DNA of 33,363 bases from Flavobacteriales bacterium (GTDB lineage Bacteria > Bacteroidota > Bacteroidia > Flavobacteriales_F > PHOS-HE28). Numbering within the stretch: the stretch's first letter is position 1; every line of letters starts with the position of its first letter. The position numbers and the translations under genes were made by a program. The notes below the pieces were generated by a model. It ran no database searches and was not told the DNA's origin. It saw only the letters and a list, made by a program, of their open reading frames with translations. This document shows positions 25,029 to 33,057 of this stretch, in pieces. The stretch spans positions 1 through 33,363 of the forward strand of contig JAGNUG010000033.1 in the NCBI GenBank assembly GCA_017987115.1, read 5' to 3'.

Positions 25029-26119
25029 CGCTTTGGCTTAACCAGTATAGTGCTGGTGTAGAGTAGTGGGTCCAAAAGTAGAAATAACCATTCCAACGGT
25101 AGCGCGAACCACGCCAACAGCCCAGCGTGTAAGCGTTTCATTGCTGCAATGGTAATTGGTAGTAATATGAATAGCTCAACACCCAGACCGATGGCAAATC
25201 CGATCCAGTTCCCGCGTATGGCCAATACGATCAACGCTGCCCAGAAGGTCACCCGGGCAAAGGGCAATAACGTCAATAAGAATTGATGTACGAACCGATA
25301 GTGAGATGCAGTCGTGTAATGCCGGCGCTTCCTGCGGATCCATGTTCCCAGGTCTGCCGTAGGCGATGTGGTCATGAAAGACCGTGGATCCGCAACTACC
25401 GAAGTGTTGTTCGCACGAGCTACTTCGTTAATGAAGAGGTCATCATCGCCGCTCATCAACTCTCCATGCCGCCGTTGACCCTTCGCACTGAAGAACAGGT
25501 CGCTGGTGTATCCCAAATTCCGGCCAACTCCCATGTAAGGGAATCCGGCCATCGCAAAGCTCATGTACTGCATGGTCTTCACGGTGCTATCGTAGCGTTC
25601 GAGCACGTTCGTAATGCCAGGTTGAAAGGCGTATGGGCTATGCCCCACAACGATCTTTCGTCCGTTCGAGAACCCGCTTGCCATGGTGCTGATCCAGTCC
25701 TTGCCATGTGGCTCGCAATCGGCGTCCGTGAGCAATACATTCTCGTACTTGGCGGTACGTACTCCTACACCTAACGCGATCTTCTTACCGTAGTTGAATT
25801 TCTCATCGGCCTGTATGTTCACTGGTCGTAAACGCGGATGCACTGGTTGTATGTTCTGCAGCATCTCCCAAGTATCATCATCGGAACGGTCGTTCACCAC
25901 TACCAGTTCGAATTCCTTATGGTCCTGCGCTAAGAGTACCGGGATCAAATAGGCCAATCGTTCACTTTCATTACGGGCACATATCACAACGCTGACTGGA
26001 ATGTTCACCTCTGGTTCTACAACCACTTGTTTGAACGCCAAACGCGCGAACATTGCCCCATGAAAGAACAAGAGCACGACCAGTGCACTAAGCATTACAA
26101 TGAAATCCACTGACCACAT
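25019..26119 (-). CDS. Membrane-bound family 2 glycosyltransferase
   Basis: A 366-residue integral membrane enzyme. An N-terminal helix (VDFIVMLSALVVLLFFHGAMF) precedes a GT-A catalytic domain: VSVVICARNE, VVNDRSDDDTWEML, LLTDADCEP (the DxD metal site), MSGDDDLFINEVA, and RRKRRH in the place of the usual QxxRW. Three or four C-terminal helices follow (VTFWAALIVLAIRG, IGFAIGLGVELFILL, LPLEWLFLLLDPLLY). It probably transfers a sugar from a nucleotide donor to a lipid or surface polymer. I took the ATG at 26119; the frame stays open to 26245, but the extra residues are not like the family. It overlaps the ECF sigma gene downstream and diverges from tgt. Confidence 0.88.
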   Translation of the reverse strand: MWSVDFIVMLSALVVLLFFHGAMFARLAFKQVVVEPEVNIPVSVVICARNESERLAYLIPVLLAQDHKEFELVVVNDRSDDDTWEMLQNIQPVHPRLRPVNIQADEKFNYGKKIALGVGVRTAKYENVLLTDADCEPHGKDWISTMASGFSNGRKIVVGHSPYAFQPGITNVLERYDSTVKTMQYMSFAMAGFPYMGVGRNLGYTSDLFFSAKGQRRHGELMSGDDDLFINEVARANNTSVVADPRSFMTTSPTADLGTWIRRKRRHYTTASHYRFVHQFLLTLLPFARVTFWAALIVLAIRGNWIGFAIGLGVELFILLPITIAAMKRLHAGLLAWFALPLEWLFLLLDPLLYTSTILVKPKRWK

Positions 26120-26253
26120 ATACGGCGAAATGCAACGGTACCAATTGGCCCGTGCTGAGGGCGAATCTACCCGGAAGCACCTTCGGAACGGTGTAACTAA
26201 CCGCTCAGTTATGAACAGAACAGCCGTGGATGGCTTCACTGACACTACCCGCC

Positions 26254-26261
26254 TACCTTTG
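26254..26261 (+). promoter_or_regulatory. Perfect -7 box for tgt
   Basis: TACCTTTG matches TAnnTTTG exactly, with only a partial -33 (TTC at 26235-26237). It predicts a transcript start near 26267 and a leader of about 38 bases before the ATG at 26306. That leader contains the hairpin at 26274-26290. Confidence 0.45.
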
Positions 26262-26273
26262 CGCGCTTCCTAC

Positions 26274-26290
26274 CGCAGGATGTTCCTGCG
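26274..26290 (+). other. Perfect 7-bp hairpin in the tgt leader
   Basis: CGCAGGA (26274-26280) pairs with TCCTGCG (26284-26290) around a TGT loop, 15 bases before the tgt ATG. It would lie inside the predicted short leader. It does not match the preQ1-I layout as I know it (no A-rich tail pairing into the loop). Its role, if any, is unknown. Confidence 0.3.
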
Positions 26291-26305
26291 ACCCAAGTAC
26301 TTGTT

Positions 26306-27436
26306 ATGGAATTTAAACTTCTGGCAAAAGACCCCGGTTCCAAAGCGCGTTCAGGCGAGTTGCATACCGATCACGGCATTATTCCCACACCGGTCTTCAT
26401 GCCCGTAGGCACGCTCGGTGCCGTTAAAGCAGTGCATCCACGTGAGTTGGATCAAGACCTGCATGCGTCGATCATGCTCAGTAACACTTACCATTTGTAC
26501 TTACGACCTGGTGTGGATGTGATCGAGAATGCGGGCGGGTTACACGCGTTCAACGGCTGGAAAGGCCCGATCCTTACGGATAGTGGCGGTTTCCAAGTTC
26601 ATTCACTGAGCGATATCCGCAAGATCACCGAAGAAGGAGTTCGATTCAGTAGCCACATCGACGGTAGTAAGCACCTCTTTACCCCGGAAAGTGTAATGGA
26701 TACACAGCGCAGCATAGGTGCGGATATCATGATGGCGTTCGACGAATGTACTCCTTGGCCATGTGAGTTGGCATATGCTGAGAAAAGCATGCACATGACC
26801 CATCGGTGGCTGGACCGTTGCATCGCCCGATTCAATGAGACCGGACCGAGATATGGGCATACTCAAGCGCTATTCCCGATCGTGCAAGGCAGTACGTATC
26901 CGGAACTACGCAAACGCTCTTCCGAGTATGTGGCAACAAAAGGCATGTTCGGTAATGCTATCGGTGGCCTGAGTGTTGGCGAACCCGAAGAAGAGATGTA
27001 CGCTATGGCTGAGCTTTGTTGTGACATACTGCCTAAAGACAGGCCACGTTATTTGATGGGCGTCGGAACGCCATGGAATCTGGTTGAGAATATGGCCGTG
27101 GGTGTGGATATGTTCGATTGTGTAATGCCAACACGGAACGGCAGGAACGGTATGCTGTTCACCATGGATGGCGTGGTGAACATCAAGAACAAACAATGGG
27201 CTGACGATCACTCCAAACTGGATCCCAACGGCCAAAGTTGGGTGGATACGTTCTACACTAGAGCATTCGTGCGCCATCTATTCCAAAGTGGGGAAATGCT
27301 TGGTCAACAGATCGCTAGCTTGCACAACATCGGTTTCTATTTGGGACTTATGGCCGAGGCTCGCGAACAGATCAAAGCAGGAACGTTCAGTAATTGGAAA
27401 AACGTTTTGTTGCCCAAGTTGAAAACACGATTGTAG
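26306..27436 (+). CDS. tgt: tRNA-guanine transglycosylase (queuosine pathway)
   Basis: This 376-residue enzyme exchanges guanine 34 of GUN-anticodon tRNAs for the queuosine precursor preQ1. The catalytic region is intact: LTDSGGFQVHSL with the general-base Asp, GGLSVGEPEEEM, and the nucleophile Asp in DMFDCVMPTRNGR. The C-terminal zinc site is not: in place of the usual CxCxxC the sequence reads NGQSWVDTFYTRAFVRHL, while the histidine of ASLHNIGFY remains. Bacteroidota homologues, as far as I recall, share this loss, so it is probably a lineage trait and not decay. An LptF/LptG-type permease gene follows 27 bases later and is likely co-transcribed. Confidence 0.93.
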   Translation: MEFKLLAKDPGSKARSGELHTDHGIIPTPVFMPVGTLGAVKAVHPRELDQDLHASIMLSNTYHLYLRPGVDVIENAGGLHAFNGWKGPILTDSGGFQVHSLSDIRKITEEGVRFSSHIDGSKHLFTPESVMDTQRSIGADIMMAFDECTPWPCELAYAEKSMHMTHRWLDRCIARFNETGPRYGHTQALFPIVQGSTYPELRKRSSEYVATKGMFGNAIGGLSVGEPEEEMYAMAELCCDILPKDRPRYLMGVGTPWNLVENMAVGVDMFDCVMPTRNGRNGMLFTMDGVVNIKNKQWADDHSKLDPNGQSWVDTFYTRAFVRHLFQSGEMLGQQIASLHNIGFYLGLMAEAREQIKAGTFSNWKNVLLPKLKTRL

Positions 27437-27463
27437 TATGAAGCCAACTGTCCAATGCCTTGA

Positions 27464-28543
27464 ATGCTAAAGACCCTGGACCGATATATAATCCGTCAAT
27501 TCCTCGGGACGTTCTTTTTTATCCTGATGGTGATCATGGCCATTGCCGTGGTCTTCGACATCAGTGAGAAAACAGAGGATTTCGCGGGAATGACCGCATC
27601 CTCGCGTGAGATAATCGTTGACTATTATTTCAATTTCATCATCTACTATAGCAACCTGTTCAGCGGGCTGTTCATTTTCATTAGCGTACTCCTGTTTACG
27701 AGCCGTCTTGCCCATCGTACCGAAGTGATCGCAATGTTGAGCAGTGGAGTGAGTTTTCCACGGATGATGAAACCGTATTTCATTGCGGCAACATTCCTTA
27801 CAGCGCTATCACTCATTGTTAACCACATGGTCCTTCCTGCGGCCAACAAGGTTCGTTTGGCCTTCGAAGAAGAACATATCCGAGCAACTTTCTTCGTTGA
27901 TGCCAAGAATATTCATCGTGAGATCACACCGGGTACCATTGCCTACATGGAGTCGTTCAATGTCGGTCAGAAAACAGGGTATCGATTCAGTCTCTCCAAT
28001 TGGGAGAACGCTGAGCTTACGCGCAAACTCACAGCGGATCGAGCCACTTACGACAGCGTGCAGGGCGTGTGGCACGTGTACGACTATGTGCTTCGTGATA
28101 TGACCACCAACCCGGAAGTGCTGATCCGGGGAACTGAATTGGATACCATGATCAACCTGAGACCATCTGATCTCGGACAACGCTGGGAAACGGCAATGGC
28201 AATGGGTTGGAGTGAATTGAATGAATATATCAACGCGAAAAAAGCGCAAGGAGATGGTTCAACGGTGAGCTATCAGATCGAAAAGCATCAGCGTACGGCC
28301 TACCCTTTCGCTACCTACGTCTTCACCTTGATCGGCGTAAGCATTGCCAGTCGCAAAGTACGCGGCGGTACGGGCTTGCACTTGGCCTTAGGGGTTGGTC
28401 TGATCCTTGTATACGTATTCTCCATGCGCCTAATGGCCGTAGCGGCTACAAATGCCGGCATGGACCCTTTGATCGCTGTTTGGACACCGAATATCCTCTT
28501 CGCAATTATCGGCATTTGGATCTATCGGGGAGCACCGAAATGA
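27464..28543 (+). CDS. LptF/LptG family permease (YjgP/YjgQ)
   Basis: A 359-residue inner-membrane protein. Near the start, LDRYIIRQFLGTFFFILMVIM and VVFDISEKTEDF are typical of the family, which forms the membrane part of the LPS-export ABC complex LptB2FG. Membrane helices lie at about 12-32, 55-80 and 98-118. A large periplasmic beta domain follows (about 120-270), and C-terminal helices (YPFATYVFTLIGVSIASRK, HLALGVGLILVYVFSMRL, WTPNILFAIIGIWIY) close the protein. Whether it is LptF or LptG cannot be decided here. The downstream gene starts seven bases after the stop. Confidence 0.9.
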   Translation: MLKTLDRYIIRQFLGTFFFILMVIMAIAVVFDISEKTEDFAGMTASSREIIVDYYFNFIIYYSNLFSGLFIFISVLLFTSRLAHRTEVIAMLSSGVSFPRMMKPYFIAATFLTALSLIVNHMVLPAANKVRLAFEEEHIRATFFVDAKNIHREITPGTIAYMESFNVGQKTGYRFSLSNWENAELTRKLTADRATYDSVQGVWHVYDYVLRDMTTNPEVLIRGTELDTMINLRPSDLGQRWETAMAMGWSELNEYINAKKAQGDGSTVSYQIEKHQRTAYPFATYVFTLIGVSIASRKVRGGTGLHLALGVGLILVYVFSMRLMAVAATNAGMDPLIAVWTPNILFAIIGIWIYRGAPK

Positions 28544-28550
28544 ACTGAGC

Positions 28551-29255
28551 ATGTCCACCATCGCGGATCGTCTTTTGGAACACGTTCTTTCATTCACGTT
28601 GGATGAAAGAAAATTACCGGAAACCGTTGGAGTTCTGGACCCGTTCAATGGACCTCAACGCGATGAGGTCAGAAGGATCGTAACGCTATTCCACAGAAAA
28701 TTCTACAGTGATAATAGCAAACGCGTATTGATGCTCGGAATAAACCCCGGCAGATTGGGCGCAGGTAGCACAGGCCTCTCTTTCACCGATACGAAACGAT
28801 GCGAAACCGATCTGGAAATTCCAGTGAATGGTATGCGCACACACGAACCAAGCAGCGATTTCTTCTACAGAATGATACGCGCCTATGGCGGACCTGGATC
28901 TTTCTACGACAAGGCCTATGTTCATGCCATCTGCCCGCTCGGATTCGTAAAGGATGGCCCCTTGGGCAGTCCGATCAACTTGAATTACTATGATGACAAG
29001 GGTCTGGAAAAGGCAATGACCCCGTTCATCACCAACTGGTTAAGGACCCTTGTTGCCTGCGGTATGCGCACCGATGTTGTTTTCTGCATCGGCACCGGAA
29101 AGAACGCATCGTATTTTAAGCAACTGAACGATGAACTCGATCTGTTCGATCGGATCATCGCCCTGGAACATCCACGGTATGTGATGCAGTACAAGGCAAA
29201 ACAGTTGGACCGATACATCGCCAAATATGTGGACGCGTTGCACGATGTTGGTTAG
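28551..29255 (+). CDS. SMUG-like uracil-DNA glycosylase family protein
   Basis: This 234-residue protein has the UDG-fold signature VLMLGINPGRLGAGSTG, followed by SFTDTKR, and a late ALEHPRYVMQY that fits the second active-site motif (HP-containing loop). The layout matches the SMUG2/DUF4918-type glycosylases of Bacteroidota, which excise uracil or related damaged bases from DNA. The motif-A Asn of GINPG is present, as in SMUG enzymes, in place of the Asp of family 1. It begins seven bases after the LptF/G gene and probably belongs to the tgt operon. The subfamily is from memory. Confidence 0.8.
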   Translation: MSTIADRLLEHVLSFTLDERKLPETVGVLDPFNGPQRDEVRRIVTLFHRKFYSDNSKRVLMLGINPGRLGAGSTGLSFTDTKRCETDLEIPVNGMRTHEPSSDFFYRMIRAYGGPGSFYDKAYVHAICPLGFVKDGPLGSPINLNYYDDKGLEKAMTPFITNWLRTLVACGMRTDVVFCIGTGKNASYFKQLNDELDLFDRIIALEHPRYVMQYKAKQLDRYIAKYVDALHDVG

Positions 29256-29317
29256 GCTGTAAACGTTCGAGAACCAAAGAGCGTGGCGGTCATCCATTCC
29301 TTGTTTATCTTGGCCCT

Positions 29318-31075
29318 ATGCAAGTACAGCGCCTTTTCGAGATCGTGGAATATCAGCTCGCGAACTTTCCCCAGAACGTATGTGTTGAGAGTTATGAAGA
29401 TGGAAAGCTTCGATCCTACAGCACTAAAGAATTCATTGAAACGGCAGAGTCATTGGCGTTGGGCCTGATGGCCATCGGGATAGGTCCTGGAGATAAGGTT
29501 GCCTTGGTCAGTGGCAATCGCGCTGAGTGGGCGATCGTGGATCAAGCATTATTAAGGATCGGAGCTATAAACATTCCGATATACCCTACCAGTAGCGCTG
29601 ATGATTACGCGTACGTGCTCAACCATTCCGAGTCGAAAGTGTTCTTCGTTAGCAACCCTGAGCTTTTGGCCAAAGCGACCGAAGCCAAAAAGAGTTGCCC
29701 CGGACTTGAACACATTTTCAGTTTCGAAAAGATCCAAGGCACTCCCAATTGGAAAGAGTTACTTGGGAAAGGAAAGGACGGCCGGGATACCCTTGAGAAA
29801 TATAAGGCACAAGTAAAACGAGAAGACCTGGCAACCATCATTTATACGAGCGGAACTACGGGTAGACCAAAGGGTGTCATGTTGAGCCACGACAATATCC
29901 TGAGCAACGTGGAAGCAAGTACGCCACGCTTACCAATATCGGCCGGTTCACGTGCGATCAGTTTCCTGCCTTTGTGCCACATCTACGAACGCATGTTGAT
30001 GTATCTCTACCAGCGCGCAGGTACACAGGTCCGTTTTCAAGAAACGCTTGAAGAGCTTGGTGCACGCATCCGCGAAGCAGAGCCTGACGTGTTCACTGCT
30101 GTGCCACGGCTTCTGGAAAAGATATACGATTCGATCCTGGCTAAAGGAGAAGCCCTCAGTGGCATTAAACGAAAACTGTTCTTCTGGAGCTTGGAATTGG
30201 GTGAAGCTTATGATGTTCATGGCAGAAGTGCGTGGTACGACTTCCAGCTTTCGATCGCGCGTAAGCTGGTATTCAGCAAATGGAAAGCGGGCCTCGGTGG
30301 GAAGGTCAAGGTCGTTGCCAGTGGCAGTGCTGCATTGCAACCTCGGCTGGCACGCATATTCAATGCTGCCGGCATTCCACTCATGGAAGGGTATGGACTT
30401 ACGGAAACATCACCGGTGGTAAGCGTGAACGATGCGCGTAATGATGGACTACGATTCGGAAGTGTTGGAAAACCGTTGGATAAGGTCCAAGTGAGAATTG
30501 CGAGCGATGGAGAGATCCTGATCAAAGGACCCAATGTTATGATGGGTTATTACAAAGAACCGGAAATGACCGCCGAAGTGCTTTCCCCGGACGGTTGGTT
30601 CAGTACCGGAGATATTGGTGAGTTGAGCGAAGACGGTTTTCTTCGGATCACCGACAGGAAAAAGGAAATGTTCAAGACCAGCGGTGGTAAATATGTTGCC
30701 CCGCAGTTGATCGAGAACAAATTGAAGGAATCACGCTTCATTGAACAAGTGATGGTGATCGGGGAGAACCGCAAGTTCCCTTCAGCCCTTATCGTGCCGA
30801 GTTTTGCGTTCCTGAAGGACTATTGCAAATTGAAAGACATACCATTCACTGGCAATGAGCAAGTAGTGAACGAAAAGCGCATCATTGACCGTATCGATCA
30901 AGAGGTGAACAAGGTCAATGCCTCTCTCGGTCATTGGGAACAAGTGAAACGCGTTGCACTTCTCACTACCGAATGGGGGATCGATACCGGTGAAATGACG
31001 CCAAAACTTAGCCTACGCAGGAAACCGATCCTGGCTAAATACGCCAAACAGGTAGAGACCATCTATGCCGAGTGA
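29318..31075 (+). CDS. Long-chain fatty acid-CoA ligase (AMP-binding)
   Basis: A 585-residue ANL-superfamily enzyme that should activate fatty acids to acyl-CoA through an acyl-adenylate. Motifs: IIYTSGTTGRPKGVMLSHDN (phosphate loop), SFLPLCHIYERM, EGYGLTETSPV, GWFSTGDIGEL, and ITDRKKEMFKTSGGKYV. These are typical of the bacterial long-chain AMP-dependent ligases (Faa1/FadD15-like). Length is normal and no carrier-protein domain is attached. The ATG at 29318 follows TATCTTGG at 29306-29313, a one-mismatch -7 box. It lies 15 kb from the megasynthases with housekeeping genes between, so a role as their starter ligase is unlikely. Confidence 0.92.
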   Translation: MQVQRLFEIVEYQLANFPQNVCVESYEDGKLRSYSTKEFIETAESLALGLMAIGIGPGDKVALVSGNRAEWAIVDQALLRIGAINIPIYPTSSADDYAYVLNHSESKVFFVSNPELLAKATEAKKSCPGLEHIFSFEKIQGTPNWKELLGKGKDGRDTLEKYKAQVKREDLATIIYTSGTTGRPKGVMLSHDNILSNVEASTPRLPISAGSRAISFLPLCHIYERMLMYLYQRAGTQVRFQETLEELGARIREAEPDVFTAVPRLLEKIYDSILAKGEALSGIKRKLFFWSLELGEAYDVHGRSAWYDFQLSIARKLVFSKWKAGLGGKVKVVASGSAALQPRLARIFNAAGIPLMEGYGLTETSPVVSVNDARNDGLRFGSVGKPLDKVQVRIASDGEILIKGPNVMMGYYKEPEMTAEVLSPDGWFSTGDIGELSEDGFLRITDRKKEMFKTSGGKYVAPQLIENKLKESRFIEQVMVIGENRKFPSALIVPSFAFLKDYCKLKDIPFTGNEQVVNEKRIIDRIDQEVNKVNASLGHWEQVKRVALLTTEWGIDTGEMTPKLSLRRKPILAKYAKQVETIYAE

Positions 31076-31090
31076 TAAGTCCCCTTCGGT

Positions 31091-31098
31091 TACATTTG
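31091..31098 (+). promoter_or_regulatory. Perfect -7 box for the lipoprotein gene at 31122
   Basis: TACATTTG is an exact TAnnTTTG match 23 bases before the ATG. A second, one-mismatch box (TAAATTTA) is at 31107-31114. Neither has a clear TTG at the -33 position. Confidence 0.35.
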
Positions 31099-31121
31099 CC
31101 CCTCGTTAAATTTACGTTAGC

Positions 31122-31526
31122 ATGAAGTTATTCCCAGCAATGGCGCTTGCAAGCGCACTACTCTTGAGTGCTTGCTCAAAAGACCCGGGTGAAGGCGGCA
31201 AGGCCGAGATCCAAGGCGTTATCTACCAACAGGACTACAACAAGAACTCCTGTCTGGTCGTTGGCGTTCCCGCTCCGATAGGTGATCATAAGGTGTTCAT
31301 TTCCTACGGCGATAACGAATATCCCGATGATGACGTGGATACTTCTCCTGATGGAAAATTCCGCTTCCCTTGGCTCCGAAAGGGGTCATATAAGATCTAC
31401 ACTTTTACTGAATGCTGCTCCGGAACTTGCCCCGGAAACCAAGAAGCCATCATCGTTTCTACGTCAATAGATGGCAGAAAGGACGTAGTTGAGATCCCGC
31501 TGATCACTGTGAAGTGGTACGACTAA
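31122..31526 (+). CDS. Small Cys-containing lipoprotein, function unknown
   Basis: A 134-residue protein with a classic lipoprotein signal (MKLFPAMALASALLLSAC, lipobox LSAC, Cys18). The mature part looks like a small beta-sandwich related to carboxypeptidase-regulatory-like domains (AEIQGVIYQQDYN, DTSPDGKFRFPWLRKGSYKIYTF), with an added Cys-rich loop (ECCSGTC). The downstream DUF2490 gene begins within its stop codon (TAATG), which indicates translational coupling. It is expected to be anchored in the outer membrane. Function is unknown. Confidence 0.8.
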   Translation: MKLFPAMALASALLLSACSKDPGEGGKAEIQGVIYQQDYNKNSCLVVGVPAPIGDHKVFISYGDNEYPDDDVDTSPDGKFRFPWLRKGSYKIYTFTECCSGTCPGNQEAIIVSTSIDGRKDVVEIPLITVKWYD

Positions 31527-32251
31527 TGAACGTAGTTGGTCCGATTTCGAGGTCCTGTTCTCGTTGCGTGATCGTGATCGCCTTGGTGTGCGCTGCACTG
31601 AGCTCCGTTGCACAGGAACGAGCGAAGCCTATACAGCAACAAGAACTCTGGGCAAGCATTGGTTTTAAAGGGCGATTGCCCGGTTTCACGAAAGGGCTAT
31701 TTGGTAAGGAAACGTACAAAAAAATCCGTTTTGCCGGTGAAGTAGGTTATCGCTCAGCAGATACTTTTTTTTCCGGCAGACAGGTCTATACGGATATCGG
31801 CCTTCGATACAAGATCAGTAAGATTTTCAGCGTTACAGGGGAGTACCGAACGGGATTCCGGGCAAATGATGTCAATAGACATAGATTAGGTCTGTCACTG
31901 AGCGCTGGAACCTCTTGGAAACGGTTCGAATTAGGATACGGAGCCAACTATCAACACAACTTCCTGCCTATCGGTGAACAACGTGAGATCATCCGGAACA
32001 AATTCTCAGTTGAGTACAACATCAGAAAATTCAAATTGGACCCTGAGGTAAGCGCTGAGTTCTTTACATGGATCGGATACCAAGGTGCCAAGTACATCGG
32101 CACGCGTTACTCCATCGGCACATCCTATTCCCCTTCCAAGACGCATAAGATCGGCTTTAAAATGGTGCATGATCGCGAGTATGGTGTTGCATGGCCTACG
32201 TATCGTTGGATCTACTCCCTAAGCTACACGCTAAATTTGCGGGATCTTTGA
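31526..32251 (+). CDS. DUF2490 outer-membrane beta-barrel-like protein
   Basis: This 241-residue protein has a signal peptide (CVIVIALVCAALSSVAQ) after a short polar start. The rest alternates polar and hydrophobic residues with many aromatic residues, as in small beta-barrels (YTDIGLRYKISKIFSVTGEY, RHRLGLSLSAG, IYSLSYTLNLRDL). The pattern (LWASIGFKG, EYRTGF, NKFSVEYNI) fits DUF2490, a Bacteroidota family of unknown role. I chose the ATG at 31526, which overlaps the preceding stop by one base; a GTG at 31514 is in frame but lies inside the lipoprotein gene. Confidence 0.78.
   Translation: MNVVGPISRSCSRCVIVIALVCAALSSVAQERAKPIQQQELWASIGFKGRLPGFTKGLFGKETYKKIRFAGEVGYRSADTFFSGRQVYTDIGLRYKISKIFSVTGEYRTGFRANDVNRHRLGLSLSAGTSWKRFELGYGANYQHNFLPIGEQREIIRNKFSVEYNIRKFKLDPEVSAEFFTWIGYQGAKYIGTRYSIGTSYSPSKTHKIGFKMVHDREYGVAWPTYRWIYSLSYTLNLRDL
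32232..32239 (+). promoter_or_regulatory. Possible internal -7 box for the SCO gene
   Basis: TAAATTTG is a perfect TAnnTTTG near the end of the DUF2490 gene, 22 bases before the GTG start of the SCO gene. TTG at 32206-32208 with a 23-base spacer could be the -33 element. It may give the SCO gene its own transcript. Confidence 0.3.
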
Positions 32252-32261
32252 ACATCCGCGC

Positions 32262-32954
32262 GTGAGCACCTCAAGCAACTCTTCCCTACTCCTTCGAACG
32301 ATCGTTTTCTTGGTTGTCGCCGCCATCGCTATCACCATAGGATGGCAGATCCTGAAGCCCAGCGACGTTCTTCCGATCTATCATCCTTCGCAATTGGACC
32401 CACGACTTGTTGCCGATGATGTCAAAGGCCGGACCGGAGAACATCGCATTTCCGATTTCAAGTTGATCGATCAGCACGGGGCGCTTGTGGATTATAGCGA
32501 TGTAAAGGACAACATCATCGTTGCCGATTTCTTCTTCACGACCTGCGCAACCATCTGCCCGAAAATGACGACGCAAATGGGACGAGTGCAGGCAGCATTC
32601 CCAAAGGAAGCACCGCTGATGCTCCTCTCCCACTCCGTTACGCCGGAGATGGATTCCGTTCCTGTATTAGCTAATTATGCTGACCTTCATCAGGCCGATT
32701 ACGATCGCTGGCGTTTCCTCACCGGCGACAGAAAACAGATCTATGACCTCGCCCGAGGGTCCTACTTCGCCGCCGTGGATGAAGGTGATGGTGGTCCGGA
32801 TGATTTCGTCCATACGGAGAATTTCGTTCTGGTGGATCCGCAACGGCGTATCCGTGGTTTTTATGATGGGACCAAGACGGTGGATGTTGATCGGTTGATA
32901 AGTGACATTAAAAAGCTTCTGGAAGAACTAGAGAAGCCAATTCCAAGGAACTAG
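32262..32954 (+). CDS. SCO1/SenC family copper-binding/thiol protein
   Basis: This 230-residue protein is anchored by one N-terminal helix (LLRTIVFLVVAAIAITIGW) with a thioredoxin-like domain outside the inner membrane. It shows the family ligands: Cys-x3-Cys in FFTTCATICPKM and the distant histidine in VHTENFVLVD. SCO proteins deliver copper to the CuA centre of cytochrome c oxidase or keep its cysteines reduced. No oxidase genes are in the window. I use the GTG at 32262, 10 bases after the DUF2490 stop; no ATG lies suitably near. Confidence 0.9.
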   Translation: MSTSSNSSLLLRTIVFLVVAAIAITIGWQILKPSDVLPIYHPSQLDPRLVADDVKGRTGEHRISDFKLIDQHGALVDYSDVKDNIIVADFFFTTCATICPKMTTQMGRVQAAFPKEAPLMLLSHSVTPEMDSVPVLANYADLHQADYDRWRFLTGDRKQIYDLARGSYFAAVDEGDGGPDDFVHTENFVLVDPQRRIRGFYDGTKTVDVDRLISDIKKLLEELEKPIPRN

Positions 32955-33057
32955 TTCGTTTCGATATTGTCGTTGTCTGGTTCTTGATCAATTCAACTGC
33001 CCTGCTCTGAATAGGACTAACTTGCTCTGGAAGGCTCTCGTTTCAATAACTGTACAT

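Noticed and set aside
26274-26305. preQ1 riboswitch before tgt
   Set aside because: The hairpin lacks the A-rich 3' tail and loop pairing expected of preQ1-I, and is too short for the other preQ1 classes as I know them.
29318-31075. Acyl-CoA ligase as a starter-loading enzyme for the megasynthase
   Set aside because: The first megasynthase has its own A domain with an amino-acid-type Asp, and the ligase is 15 kb away among unrelated genes.
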